A stretch of 64,000 bases of DNA from Rhizobium sp. CG5 (GCF_023701945.1 NZ_JABAEF010000018.1:62001-126000); one strand, 5' to 3'; positions 26,240 through 35,765 are shown, counted from the first letter of the stretch. A program made the numbers and translations. The notes: a model not told the origin generated them from the letters alone.

Positions 26240-27990
26240 CGCTGCGGCCCCTGTATCATGGTGGTATTGGTGCCGCCGGGCAGGCCGACGACCTGGGACG
26301 CGTTGCGCAGATGGGCGCGCAGCACGTCGTCACGCGGGCCGAAGGCAACGCGGGTGCCGCCGTCGAGAATGAGGATCAGGTCGCATTCCTCGATCGCCGC
26401 CGGGCGATGGGCCATGATGACGGCCGAGCGGCCATCGGCCTTCATCGCCCGGATGGCAAGGTTGAGGGCATTGGAACCCTCGGCATCGAGATTGGAATTG
26501 GGTTCGTCGAGAATGACGATGGCCGGATTGCCGTAGAGCGCGCGGGCAAGACCGATGCGCTGCTTCTGGCCGCCCGACAGCTTCTGGCCGACGGCCGGCA
26601 GCCGCGTGTCGTAGCCGTTCGGCAGCTTCAGGATCATCTCGTGGGCGGCGGCCTTCTTGGCGGCCTCCACCACCCGCTGCGGGTCGGGATGGCTGTCGAG
26701 CCGGGCGATGTTTTCGGCGATCGTGCCTTCAAACAGCACCACGTCCTGCGGCAGGTAGCCGATGTGATCGGCCAGATCGTCCGGGCCATATTGTTCGAGC
26801 GAGGCGCCGTCGAGGCGGATCTTGCCGGCGGCGGGATGCCAGACGCCGGTCAAAAGGCGGGCCAGCGTCGACTTGCCGGAACCGCTCGGGCCGATAACGC
26901 CGAGCGCCTGGCCGGGCGGCAGGTCGAAGCTGACCATGCGCAGGGTGGCGATGTTTTCGCCGGGCGGCACAGCCGTCACCTGCTGCACGTTGAGGATGGC
27001 GCGCGGTCTCGGAAGGGCGGTGCGCAGATCGTCTTCCGGCACCTGCGTCAACAGATGCGCGAGGCCGCGCCAGCCCTCGAAAGCGCGCTGCACCATGGAC
27101 CACTGGCCGATGGCGCCTTCGATCGGCGCCAGACCACGGCCGATCAGGATGGAGCCGGCAATCATCGCGCCGGCATTGATCTCGCCCTTCAGCACCAGCC
27201 AGGCGCCGAGCGCCAGGATGGCCGATTGCAGGAAGATGCGGAAGGTCTTGGAGGCCGTGGCATAGAAGCCGTTGGCATCCGAATATTCCATATTGGCCTC
27301 GAGCGCCACGGACCGCGCCTTCTGCCAGCGCTCCGCAGCACTGCGGCGCATGCCCAGCGCCCGCACGGTATCGCTGTCGCGGGAAAGGGCCGCAGTGATT
27401 TCCTCGCTCTGGCGGGTTGCCTCCAGCGCCTTGATCTGGTGGCGCTTGGTGCCGTTCTGGTTGAGCCAGGTCAAGACGATCAGGAAGGCGCCGCCAGCCA
27501 CCGCCAGCCAGCCCATCCAGGGATGGAAGACGAAGATCACGAAGATGAAGACCGGCGTCCAGGGGATGTCGAAGACGGCAAAAATGGCCGGCGAGGCCAG
27601 CACTTTCTGCACCGAATCGAGATCGCGCATGCCGGACGCGCCGGAGATGCCGCGCGAGGCCAGCGTCGTGCGGTCGAGCAGCGCACGGAAAACACGAATG
27701 TCGAAATCGGCCTGGAAACGGGCGCCGATGCGCGCCGCAATGCGCGCCCGCAGATGGTCGAGAATGCCCATGATGGCATAGAGCATGACCACCAGCAGGA
27801 AGAGCACGAGCAACGTCGGCTCCGAGCGGGCGGCCAGCACCCGGTCATAGACCTGCAGCATGAACAGCGGGCCGGTCAAGACGAGCAGATTGACGAAGAA
27901 GCTGAAGACACCGATGGCAAAGAAACCGAAACGGCTGCGGGCCAGCGCGCGCCGCAACTCTTCAAGGCCGGCTTTCGAACCCGTGTTCAT
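26236..27990 (-). CDS. prsD: Type I secretion ABC transporter (PrsD-like)
   Basis: 584 aa. Six-helix transmembrane domain (about 20-300) followed by a nucleotide-binding domain with Walker A GPSGSGKST, signature LSGGQKQRIGLARALYG and Walker B VILDEPNSNLD. There is no N-terminal C39 peptidase domain, so substrates carry an uncleaved C-terminal signal. The first ATG is 27990; a GTG three bases upstream is the alternative. It is first in a two-gene operon with the membrane-fusion gene; no TolC or substrate gene is adjacent. Confidence 0.85.
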   Translation of the reverse strand: MNTGSKAGLEELRRALARSRFGFFAIGVFSFFVNLLVLTGPLFMLQVYDRVLAARSEPTLLVLFLLVVMLYAIMGILDHLRARIAARIGARFQADFDIRVFRALLDRTTLASRGISGASGMRDLDSVQKVLASPAIFAVFDIPWTPVFIFVIFVFHPWMGWLAVAGGAFLIVLTWLNQNGTKRHQIKALEATRQSEEITAALSRDSDTVRALGMRRSAAERWQKARSVALEANMEYSDANGFYATASKTFRIFLQSAILALGAWLVLKGEINAGAMIAGSILIGRGLAPIEGAIGQWSMVQRAFEGWRGLAHLLTQVPEDDLRTALPRPRAILNVQQVTAVPPGENIATLRMVSFDLPPGQALGVIGPSGSGKSTLARLLTGVWHPAAGKIRLDGASLEQYGPDDLADHIGYLPQDVVLFEGTIAENIARLDSHPDPQRVVEAAKKAAAHEMILKLPNGYDTRLPAVGQKLSGGQKQRIGLARALYGNPAIVILDEPNSNLDAEGSNALNLAIRAMKADGRSAVIMAHRPAAIEECDLILILDGGTRVAFGPRDDVLRAHLRNASQVVGLPGGTNTTMIQGPQR

Positions 27991-28308
27991 CACCTTGTTC
28001 CATCTCCCGCCGGCGGGCCAATGCCGCGTCCGCTCGCTGTCGTGACGCCGCGGTCATCGCCCCCGATTTCCCGTGTCAGGCCTCAATATCGAAAATTACG
28101 GTAATAAGAAAGTACCAACGTCACAGGTACTATTGCTTAATATTGGGTATACTCTTTGCCCGCAGTTTTCGGCCCGGCTCGCCAAGCGCAAATACCCCTT
28201 GGCCCCCATGTTCATGGCATGGCCGCCCAGGCCGGCCTCTGCGATAAGAACAGGGCCGGCAGATACTGCCGGGTGGGTTCACCAAGTCTTCGAGACAGGA
28301 CAAAAACC
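27991..28308. other. Intergenic, divergent promoter region of the type I exporter and a small secreted protein
   Basis: 318 bp without a gene. The AT-richer middle (28075-28160) holds a short dyad AGTACC (28111-28116) / GGTACT (28126-28131), possibly an operator. Nothing else was recognised. Confidence 0.3.
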
Positions 28309-28623
28309 ATGACCTATGCTGCACTTCTGACCCGCACAGGCTGCGGGCTTGCCCTTGCCCTTTCCACCTTTGCCGGCGCCAGCCTGCTGCCGGCCAAACC
28401 GGCAGCGGCGGTGGTCTATTGCAAGACCGTCGGCGTGCCGAAGGGCTGCGTCGCCCGCCCGACCGCCGTCGTGGTCTATTGCACAAGGCCCGGTTATCCG
28501 GTCGGCTGTGCTGCCCGGCGGCCGGCCGCCGTCGCCGTGCCCGGCGTCGGTGCGCCCGGCGTTGGGGTGCGCGGCGTGCCCGGCAATCGCGGCGGCCCGG
28601 TCAACCGCGTCGGCGTGCGCTAA
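28309..28623 (+). CDS. Small secreted protein with two Cys-pair repeats
   Basis: 104 aa. A signal peptide occupies about residues 1-35 (ending near KPAAA). The mature part contains two copies of a VVYC-x-GxPxGCxAR motif (VVYCKTVGVPKGCVAR and VVYCTRPGYPVGCAAR), each with two cysteines that could form a disulfide, then a Gly/Pro/Val-rich tail. Similar short proteins are widespread in Rhizobiaceae but have no known function. ATG 28309 has CAGGAC upstream. It is divergent from the type I exporter; a link is possible but unproven. Confidence 0.65.
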   Translation: MTYAALLTRTGCGLALALSTFAGASLLPAKPAAAVVYCKTVGVPKGCVARPTAVVVYCTRPGYPVGCAARRPAAVAVPGVGAPGVGVRGVPGNRGGPVNRVGVR

Positions 28624-28848
28624 AGCGTTTGCCGGCCGCTCGGCCACCCATCCAATACGTTCAATAAGGATAACGGCGCGGCCCGTCTCTCGCCGCAGCC
28701 GTTCGGCGCCCGGCACATGCCGCAGGGTTCCCTGTCTCTCCTGCGGCAAGGTCCCCACACCACCCCCCTGTGCCGGGTGCCACAGTGTTTTTCCTGGCAG
28801 CGACAGGAAGCGATATTCCGTCGATCGGCTGACCGTCGGACGGGGGCC

Positions 28849-29017
28849 GCCCCTCATCCGGCTGCCGCCACCTTCTCCCCGCAAGCGGGGAGAAGGGACA
28901 TGCCGCACCCTCGCGGTCTTTGCATCTTCGCCGTCGAATGGGAAATGGGGCGTCAGCAGCTCATCGCAGCAGCGTCCCCTCTCCCCGCCTGCGGGGAGAG
29001 GGCTAGGGTGAGGGGCA
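28849..29017. repeat. RIME-like repeat pair
   Basis: The 419-bp gap between 28624 and 29042 has no gene. It holds two palindrome halves: the left one around 28849-28897 (CCCCTCATCC ... GCGGGGAGAAGGG) and the right one around 28976-29017 (CCCTCTCCCCG ... GGTGAGGGGC), in inverted orientation, as in the bet copy but with a different spacer. Confidence 0.7.
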
Positions 29018-29042
29018 GCACCGTCAGATTTCACGCAAATCC

Positions 29043-31025
29043 TCAAGGAAGGGTTCCCGACACCGGCGGCGGACCGGAAAAAACCTGGGCTTCGGGCATC
29101 GGCGGAAAGCGGTTTGGCAGGTCGAGCGCCACCGAGGTGCCGTCCGGGCCGCTGTCGATGGTCAACCGCGCCTGGCAGAGATCAGCGCGTCGGCGCATAT
29201 TGGCAAGGCCGTGGCCGGTCTCATGGCCGGGCTCGTTCGCCACGAAGCCGTGGCCGTCGTCGCGGATGACGATGTGGACCGTGCTGTCTCCCTGACCATT
29301 GCCGGCCGCGGCGTTGCTCACGGTGCGCAGGATCACCGAAATTCGGCCGGCGCCGGAATGTTTGACGGCATTGGTGATCGCCTCGTCCATCAGCCTGACG
29401 ATCTGGATGACGTGCCAGGGCCGCAGGTCCTCGAAGTGCGGCAGGCCGCCATTGGTCCTGACCTGCCAGTCGAGTTCGATCTGATGGGCGCGCAGCTGCA
29501 TGGCGGTGCGCTCGCGCCAGGAGCCGAGCGCCAGCAGAAGGTCGCCGCCGACATCCTCCATGGCATCGATCACCAGCCTCAGATCCTTGAGCGCAGCGCG
29601 GGCCGCCTCGGTGATCGGGTTTTCGCTGCTGCTCGCCGCCCCATCGCCGCCGCCCGGATCGCTGCCGCCGCGCTCGCTCAGCGCCACGATGCGCACCAGC
29701 TGGCCGCCCAGCCCGTCATGCAGGTCGCGCATCAGCCGGCCGCGTTCCAGCGCCAGGGCCTGGTTGCGCGCCTGCAGCTCTTCCCGCGCGAAACTGCGGC
29801 GCAGCTTGTCCTCGGTCTCGGCGATCTTGACCACCATCTGTGCGGCGAAATTGTCGATCTTGTTGAGCGCCTGCACGAAGCGCAGCGACAGCAGGGTCCC
29901 GATGGCAATCAGCATGGTGGAATAGGACAGCCGCCCGACAAAATAGCGCTGATCGACGAAGTAGCCGGCGAGGATCGCGACATCATGGGCCCAGCCGGTC
30001 GATACCGTTGCGATGACAATGCCCATCAGGAAACTGGCGCCCCGTGCCCAGACGATGGCCGACCAGCAGAACAGGCCGCCGATCAGCAGCAGATAGAGCC
30101 CGAAGCTCGGCGGCCCGAACAGCATATAGGCGACCAGGATCATCGTCGGATCGCCGTAAAGCCCGATCGACAGCACCAGACCCGCCGGCACGAATACCAG
30201 CCCGTGCCACCAGCGCAGGCGGATATCGAGAAAGGCCAGCACAAACAGCACCGCCAGCCCCATTTCAAAGGCCAGCGCCGCGCCGGCCAGGGCCAGATGC
30301 AGGGGCGTCTGCAGCGTCAGCGCGGCCACACGGGTGACGCCGAACAGCATGGCGAATGCCAGGAAGGCGTAGGCGATCTCGCGCGGCCGGCTGCACCAGA
30401 TGGTCAGCAGCAGGGCGCCGACAATCACCTGCCAGGACAGTAGCACGATGGGCAGCAGGCCGAACAGCATCATGCGCCGGTCATAGGCGGGGCGCAGGGC
30501 CTCCTCCGGACCAACATAGATGCTCTCCAGATACTCGGCGACCGGCGCCGTGGACATGACGGCGACGGTCAGCTCATTGGCGCCGTCGCGCAGCAGCGGC
30601 TTTGGAATGACGCCGAGCAGGGGTATGTTGCGGTCCGGCTTGCCGGCGCCGGGACCATCGCGGCTGTCGGCAATTTCGACGCCGTTGACCAGCACCGCCG
30701 CATCGATCATGAAGCGCGGCAGGAACACAGCCCAGGGGCTGGCGGCCTGATCGGCCGGGATCTCGAAGGACAGGCGATAGAGCGTGTCGCCCGGCTTGGG
30801 GGCCGCGTCGCGGTTGAGGTTCGGCAGGGTGATGCGGCGCCATTCGCCCGGCTGGAGTTCAGCCATGACGGCGGTGAAACGATACTGCCGCGGCGGCTCG
30901 GGCAAGCGCAGGCTGAGCAGGCCAAGGCCGGCTGCGACCGCCAGCACGCACGAAAGCGCAAAGACCACGCCGCGCAGCAGGTAGGCATCGGGCCTGCCGA
31001 AAGGCGCCATAAAGGACTGGATCAT
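29043..31025 (-). CDS. Sensor histidine kinase, NarL/HisKA_3 type, multi-span membrane
   Basis: 660 aa. An N-terminal helix, a periplasmic beta-sandwich-like sensor (about 45-180) and seven or so membrane helices (about 185-380) resemble the 7TM-DISM sensors. A coiled coil leads to HisKA_3 with phospho-acceptor His in MRDLHDGLGGQLVR, then HATPase_c with DEAITNAVKHSGA and RDDGHGF. It should autophosphorylate in response to an extracellular cue and pass phosphate to the overlapping response-regulator gene upstream. Start 31025 overlaps that gene's stop by four bases. The signal is unknown. Confidence 0.85.
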   Translation of the reverse strand: MIQSFMAPFGRPDAYLLRGVVFALSCVLAVAAGLGLLSLRLPEPPRQYRFTAVMAELQPGEWRRITLPNLNRDAAPKPGDTLYRLSFEIPADQAASPWAVFLPRFMIDAAVLVNGVEIADSRDGPGAGKPDRNIPLLGVIPKPLLRDGANELTVAVMSTAPVAEYLESIYVGPEEALRPAYDRRMMLFGLLPIVLLSWQVIVGALLLTIWCSRPREIAYAFLAFAMLFGVTRVAALTLQTPLHLALAGAALAFEMGLAVLFVLAFLDIRLRWWHGLVFVPAGLVLSIGLYGDPTMILVAYMLFGPPSFGLYLLLIGGLFCWSAIVWARGASFLMGIVIATVSTGWAHDVAILAGYFVDQRYFVGRLSYSTMLIAIGTLLSLRFVQALNKIDNFAAQMVVKIAETEDKLRRSFAREELQARNQALALERGRLMRDLHDGLGGQLVRIVALSERGGSDPGGGDGAASSSENPITEAARAALKDLRLVIDAMEDVGGDLLLALGSWRERTAMQLRAHQIELDWQVRTNGGLPHFEDLRPWHVIQIVRLMDEAITNAVKHSGAGRISVILRTVSNAAAGNGQGDSTVHIVIRDDGHGFVANEPGHETGHGLANMRRRADLCQARLTIDSGPDGTSVALDLPNRFPPMPEAQVFSGPPPVSGTLP

Positions 31026-31711
31026 ACCTTGATCAGCCCCTGCTGCAGGGCCTCGAACACCGCCTCGCCGCGGGTGTTGACCTCCAGCTTGCGATAGATG
31101 TTCTTGATATGGCCGGGCACGGTCTGGCGCGAAATGCCGAGATGGTCTGCAATATCGGCATAGCTGAAGCCCTTGGCGATGCCCCAGAGAATGTCGATCT
31201 CGCGCGGCGTCAGCCGGGCGGCATTGAGATTGGCAAGCGGGGCGCTTTGCGGCGTTGCCTGGGTGCGTTTGACGATGAAGCGGGCAATCGAGGCGGAAAT
31301 CGGCGAATGGCCGCGCACCAGATCGCGCACCGTCTCGACGATATCGGCCGGAAAGGCATCCTTCAGCAGATAGCCGTTGGCGCCGACCATGATCGCCGAC
31401 AGCACGCTTTCCTCGTCGCCGAGGATGGAGATCACCATGATCTCGGTGTCGGGCTGCTTGCTTCTCACCTCGCGGATCAGGTCGATGCCGGTGCCGTCCG
31501 GCAGGCGGATATCGGTCAGCAGCACGCGGCTGGGATTGCCGGAAAGCAGGCTGCGCGCTTCGGCCAGGGTGGCGGCTTCCGAGACGACGAATTCCGGGGC
31601 GAGCCGCAGGGCATCGCAGACCCGCCAGCGGATCGGCGCGTCATCCTCGACGACCAGAATGGTGATTGTCGTCTCGTTGTCGCGATCCCGATGTGCCTGG
31701 GTCATCGTCAT
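31022..31711 (-). CDS. NarL/FixJ-family response regulator
   Basis: 229 aa. A receiver domain (about 17-135) with phospho-acceptor Asp67 in LLTDIRLPDG and Lys in GYLLKD, then a LuxR-type HTH (about 163-225) with LTPREIDILWGIAKG. The recognition helix reads ISRQTVPGHIKNIY, where most family members have TVKxH or TVxTH, a small oddity that may affect DNA choice. It forms a two-gene operon with the histidine kinase. Confidence 0.9.
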   Translation of the reverse strand: MTMTQAHRDRDNETTITILVVEDDAPIRWRVCDALRLAPEFVVSEAATLAEARSLLSGNPSRVLLTDIRLPDGTGIDLIREVRSKQPDTEIMVISILGDEESVLSAIMVGANGYLLKDAFPADIVETVRDLVRGHSPISASIARFIVKRTQATPQSAPLANLNAARLTPREIDILWGIAKGFSYADIADHLGISRQTVPGHIKNIYRKLEVNTRGEAVFEALQQGLIKV

Positions 31712-31887
31712 CCCCTTCCCTCACCCGCCCTTGCCGGACCGGCATCACCCCTGGTCAGGATGGCATTTTTTGCTGAAAGCGCAATCAGCAGCAGCAAGAC
31801 CGAGCCGCTTGAGATCAGCGGCACGGCCGGAAAAAGCGCGGCAAGGATGCGGGGTCGAGGCATGGCCGGCTCTCGGATCGACGGTTT

Positions 31888-32169
31888 CTATTGCAGCGCT
31901 GCCACTTCGCCCGGCGCGATCTTGCCATCCTGGTTCTTGTCGACGCGGGCAAAGGCCTTGCCATACATATTGTTGGCCGCCACCTTCTTGGCCTGGCCGC
32001 GGCCGGCCTTGGCGGCCATGTTGATGAAGGTGACGAATTCGGCGCTATCCAGCGCGCCATCGCCATTGGCATCTGACGCGGCAAAGGCATCCTGGGCGGA
32101 GGCGGCGGTGGCGAGGGCAAGCGCTGCGGCAAAGGCAATGGCTGCAAGCCGGAACGGGAAGGTCTGCAT
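31888..32169 (-). CDS. Small secreted EF-hand protein
   Basis: 93 aa with a signal peptide (about 1-25, ending ASAQ). Two EF-hand calcium loops are visible: DANGDGALDSAE (33-44) and DKNQDGKIAPGE (77-88), both with the expected acidic and Gly positions. It is probably a periplasmic calcium binder. ATG 32169 has AAGGAG nine bases upstream; the longer frame would run into the adjoining repeat. It is followed at 176 bp by the response-regulator gene in the same direction. Confidence 0.8.
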   Translation of the reverse strand: MQTFPFRLAAIAFAAALALATAASAQDAFAASDANGDGALDSAEFVTFINMAAKAGRGQAKKVAANNMYGKAFARVDKNQDGKIAPGEVAALQ

Positions 32170-32236
32170 GCTGAAATCTCCTTTTGGGGTCGGGTTAGAT
32201 GACACGGTTTCCATTCGAACGCCTCCCATCTCCCTG

Positions 32237-32373
32237 CCCCTCACCCTAGCCCTCTCCCCGTGAACGGGGAGAGGGGACGTGCCCCACTCGACGCGCGTGA
32301 GGGACATAGGGCGGTGCGACGTCGTCCTTCTCCCCGTTCACGGGGAGAAGGTCCCGGCAGGGGGATGAGGGGC
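32237..32373. repeat. RIME-like repeat copy
   Basis: Two palindrome halves in inverted orientation (32237-32280 and 32327-32373). The right half shares a long identical stretch with the copies at 10766-10798 and 23477-23524. It occupies the gap between the EF-hand gene and the MFS gene; the remaining bases up to 32566 show no gene. Confidence 0.75.
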
Positions 32374-32566
32374 CAGATCCCTAGACGGGGGCGAGCCTTC
32401 AAACGAAAATCCTATCAAACATCTTGCAGAAACACCTGCCGCGCCGGCGCACCGGACGGGGTCGAAGCGTTTCATGCTGGAAAGGAGTGTGCCGGGAAGT
32501 TCGGTCTCTCACCATGCCATGTTCATGGTGGTGACGCGGTAAAGTTCCAGGCGATGGCCCCAGCCG

Positions 32567-33814
32567 TTATTCGCCGGCGGCGACCACGGCCGGGGACGGC
32601 GCGAGGCGGTAGCGGATCACGGCGATGGCGACAAACAGCGCCAGACCGCCGGCGCCCAGCACGGTGCCGATGGTCAGGGCGATGCCGGTGCCGAAGCGCT
32701 GCAGGGCAAAGGCGAAGGCGAAGGGGGCAAGCGCTGCGGAAAACTGCCGGGCCGCCGTAACCCAGCCGAGGCGGGCGCCATAACCGGCCCGGCCGAACAG
32801 TTCCAGCGGCAGCGTGCCGCCGACAATGCTGGTGAGGCCGGAGCCGAGGCCGAACAGCACGGCAAACAGCATGACGCCCGGCAGCCAGGGGCTGGTGGCG
32901 GTCAGGAGCATGAGGGCCAGCGGCAGGAGGCCGGCGGCAATGACCGCCAGCATGGTCTGCGACAGCCGGCCGCCGAACAGCATGTTGATCAAGCGGCTTG
33001 CCACCTGCGACGGGCCGAACAGTGCGGAGACGAGAAGCCCGGCCGTGCCAAGGCCAAGGGCGGTGATCAGCGGCACCATGTGCACGAGGATCGACGAGAG
33101 CACGAGGCCTTCGGCGGCAAAGGCGGCCAGCATCAGCCCGAACAGCAGATTGCCGGAGGGCGAGTTCACCGGTTTTCCCGCCGCATTCGTCGTTCCGGCC
33201 GGATCGCTCACGGCCAGCTTTGCCACGGGCTCGAGATCCGCCACCCGCGGCAGGCGGCCGGCCCAGACATGGATCGGCAGGCAGACCAGAATATTGAGCG
33301 CGGCAAACAGCATATAGACCATGCGCCAGGAGAGATGCTCGTGCAGGCTGGCGGTCAGCGGCCAGAACAGCGTCGAGGCGAAACCGGCGATCAGCGTCAG
33401 ATGGGTGATGCTGCGCTGGGCGCTGCGGCCGCCGGCCTGGACGATGGCCGCAAAGGCCGTGCCGTAGAGCACGAAGGCCGAGGCGATTTCCATGGCGGCC
33501 AGCGACAGGGCAAGCGAAAATGCATTGGGCGAAAGCGCGGCGGCGAGAAGGGCAAGGCCCGCCGCCAGCGAGCCCGGCGCCATCAGCCGCCCTGCCCCGA
33601 AGCGATCGGCCCAGCGGCCGGCCTTGGGCGCCATCATGCCGCCCGCCAGCAGGCAGACGGAGAGAATGGCAAACAGCCAGTCGAGCGGCAGCGCCACATC
33701 GCGCGCCATCTCCGGCGCCAGGATGCTGAAGGAATAATAGAGCGAGCCATAGCCGATGATCTGCGTGACGCCGAGCGCCCAGATCAACCGGGCCGGCGCA
33801 GCGGCGCCGCTCAT
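32567..33814 (-). CDS. MFS transporter in a putative metalloid-response operon
   Basis: 415 aa, about 12 membrane helices. The MFS loop-2/3 signature is GRWADRFGAGRLM. The start overlaps the flavoprotein stop by four bases (ATGA), so it is co-expressed with the FAD enzyme and the ArsR-type regulator. MFS exporters of trivalent arsenicals (ArsK) or related compounds are known in Agrobacterium, but the substrate here is inference from the operon. Alternative: a general drug or organic-acid exporter. Confidence 0.75.
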   Translation of the reverse strand: MSGAAAPARLIWALGVTQIIGYGSLYYSFSILAPEMARDVALPLDWLFAILSVCLLAGGMMAPKAGRWADRFGAGRLMAPGSLAAGLALLAAALSPNAFSLALSLAAMEIASAFVLYGTAFAAIVQAGGRSAQRSITHLTLIAGFASTLFWPLTASLHEHLSWRMVYMLFAALNILVCLPIHVWAGRLPRVADLEPVAKLAVSDPAGTTNAAGKPVNSPSGNLLFGLMLAAFAAEGLVLSSILVHMVPLITALGLGTAGLLVSALFGPSQVASRLINMLFGGRLSQTMLAVIAAGLLPLALMLLTATSPWLPGVMLFAVLFGLGSGLTSIVGGTLPLELFGRAGYGARLGWVTAARQFSAALAPFAFAFALQRFGTGIALTIGTVLGAGGLALFVAIAVIRYRLAPSPAVVAAGE

Positions 33815-35238
33815 TGGGCAGGCTCCGTCGCAAGGTGCGGCGTCGCGGCAGGCGTGCCGCAACCGCAGCCGGCGGCCCCTTCAGCCTTGGCCGTCGCATC
33901 GGCGGCACAGCAGGCATCGACGTCCGTTGGCGGCGGCCCGCCGCAGCAGCCGGCTTTTCTGGCGCCGTCATCGCCGTCGATCTCGACCGAGCTGCAGACG
34001 CCGGTTTCCGGCAGGACCAGATGCACCTCACGGGCCGCAACCGCATCGCCGGCCAGATCGGCCACCACCGAGCGGACCTGCTCATAGCCGGTCGCCATCA
34101 GGAAGGTCGGGGCGCGACCGTAGGATTTCGAGCCGACGATATAGAAGCCTGGCTCGGGATGGGCGAGTTCGTCGACCCCATGGGCCGGCACCGAACCGCA
34201 GGAATGCAGATTGGGATCGATCATCGGCGCCAGGCGACGCGGCGCCTCGACCGACGGGTCGAGATCGAGCCGGAGTTCGCCAGCGATCGACAGATCGGGG
34301 CGAAAGCCGGTGGCGACGATGATGCGGTCGACGGCGAGGACGCGGTCCTGTCCTTCGACGCTGGCGTTGAGCAGCAGGCCATCGCCTTGGGTTTCGATCC
34401 GCTGCAGATCGAAGGGCACCAGCAGATCGAGCCGACCTTCAGAAATTGCCTGACCGGCGGCAAGGCCAAGCGCGCCACGGGCCGGCAGCTGATCGTTGAG
34501 GCCGCCGCCCAAAAGCCGCTGCAGCCTATTGCTGCGCAGACCCCAGGAGACGCGGGTGGCGGGGGCCTGGCCCTGCAATTCCAGCAAGGCGAGCACGGCA
34601 TTGATGGCCGAATGGCCGCTGCCGATCACCAGCACATGCTGGTCTTGATAAGCGGCGCGATCCGCGCCCAGCACGTCGGGAATGCCATAGGCAATGCGGT
34701 CGCCCGCCACTTTTTCCCCTTGCACCGGCAGGCCATCGATGCCGGCCGGATTAGGTCGGTTCCAGGTGCCGGAAGCGTCCAGCACGGCGCTGGCCAGCAG
34801 CTGGCGGTCCCGGCCCTGCCCGTCGACATAGCGGATGACCAGGGGGGACGCCTCCCGCCCGGCATTCGACATCTTGTCGAGGCCCTGGCGGGTGACGGCG
34901 GACACTGTGGCGTTGAAGCGGATGTGCGGCGCAAGGGCCGGATGCTGCGCCAACGGCGCCAGGTAGCGCTCGGCGATCTCCGCGCCGGTCGGCAGTCCTT
35001 CCGGGTCCGGCGCCGACCAGCCGGTGCTCTCCAGCAGGCGGGCGGCCGTAGCATCGACGACATAACGCCAGGGCGAGAAGACCCGGACATGGCCCCAGGC
35101 GCGCAAGGAGGCCGCCACCGAAGGGCTGGCCTCGAGAATGACCGGCGTCAGGCCGCGCGACAGCAGATGGGCGCCGGCTGCAAGCCCCACGGGCCCCGCG
35201 CCGATGACCGCGACCGGCAAGTGCCTGAGCTCCGTCAT
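33811..35238 (-). CDS. FAD/NAD(P)-dependent monooxygenase-like flavoprotein with Cys-rich tail
   Basis: 475 aa. N-terminal FAD-binding VAVIGAGPVGLAAGAHLL and a second Rossmann motif VLVIGSGHSAINAVL for NADPH give the flavin-monooxygenase-like plan. The last 60 residues are Cys-rich (C415, CC 431-432, CC 443-444, C458, C460) and look like a thiol metal- or metalloid-binding tail. ArsO/ArsV-type flavoproteins in ars clusters are comparable. The start 35238 has a perfect GGAAGGAG site. It sits between arsR and the MFS gene in one operon. Confidence 0.75.
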   Translation of the reverse strand: MTELRHLPVAVIGAGPVGLAAGAHLLSRGLTPVILEASPSVAASLRAWGHVRVFSPWRYVVDATAARLLESTGWSAPDPEGLPTGAEIAERYLAPLAQHPALAPHIRFNATVSAVTRQGLDKMSNAGREASPLVIRYVDGQGRDRQLLASAVLDASGTWNRPNPAGIDGLPVQGEKVAGDRIAYGIPDVLGADRAAYQDQHVLVIGSGHSAINAVLALLELQGQAPATRVSWGLRSNRLQRLLGGGLNDQLPARGALGLAAGQAISEGRLDLLVPFDLQRIETQGDGLLLNASVEGQDRVLAVDRIIVATGFRPDLSIAGELRLDLDPSVEAPRRLAPMIDPNLHSCGSVPAHGVDELAHPEPGFYIVGSKSYGRAPTFLMATGYEQVRSVVADLAGDAVAAREVHLVLPETGVCSSVEIDGDDGARKAGCCGGPPPTDVDACCAADATAKAEGAAGCGCGTPAATPHLATEPAQ

Positions 35239-35291
35239 GTCATTCTCCTTCCATAATTCCGGTTTTATCGAATTATCAGGTCAAAAAAATA

Positions 35292-35612
35292 TCAGGCGTC
35301 GGCCTCGACCGGGCTCTCCGTGCAACGGCCATCGGCGCAGCATTCGTCTGCGAGATAGCCGATCAGCGCTGTCATGGCGGTATAATTGGCGCGGCAGATC
35401 AGCGTCGTGCCCTGACGCTCCTGGGTCACCAGGCCGGCATCCACAAGTTTCCGGCAATGGTGTGAGAGCGTCGAGGCGGGGATGTCGAGCTTCTGCTGCA
35501 GGGCGCCGACCGGCAGGCCGTCGAAGCCGGCGCGCACCAGCGCCCGATACAGCCGCAGCCGCGTCGGATTGCCAAGGGATTCCATCTGGGATGCCGCTAT
35601 TTCGAGTTTCAT
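35292..35612 (-). CDS. arsR: ArsR-family repressor with C-terminal Cys triad
   Basis: 106 aa winged-helix repressor. The recognition region is PASTLSHHCRKLVDAG. Cys91, Cys92 and Cys97 lie near the C-terminus (DECCADGRC), arranged like the As(III) site described in the Acidithiobacillus ArsR (Cys95/96/102). The start is ATG 35612; the frame extends upstream but has no site there. Two matching dyads (35597-35620 and 35651-35674) flank or cover the start, so it should autoregulate the operon arsR-flavoprotein-MFS. Metalloid sensing is inference from the cysteine pattern. Confidence 0.8.
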   Translation of the reverse strand: MKLEIAASQMESLGNPTRLRLYRALVRAGFDGLPVGALQQKLDIPASTLSHHCRKLVDAGLVTQERQGTTLICRANYTAMTALIGYLADECCADGRCTESPVEADA

Positions 35613-35674
35613 GGAAATAGGCGTATCGATGAAAACGGGAGACGTCAAGGCTATTTCGATGATTGTCGAAATAG
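35597..35674. promoter_or_regulatory. Two ArsR operator dyads
   Basis: Dyad 1 (35651-35674) has perfect 9-bp arms CTATTTCGA/TCGAAATAG around 6 bp. Dyad 2 (35597-35620) has 7-bp arms CTATTTC/GAAATAG around 10 bp and covers the arsR start codon. Both span 24 bp and their centres are 54 bp apart, about five helical turns. Confidence 0.7.
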
Positions 35675-35765
35675 AATGCGGGCGGGCTAAGGCCATAGCC
35701 ACGCGGCGGAACGGATCCGCTCGAGATAGGCCGGAAAAGGGGTAAAAGATCGGGAGTTTTTCAGC

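Noticed and set aside
28111..28131. AGTACC/GGTACT dyad as an operator
   Set aside because: Six-base arms are too short to claim a regulator site.
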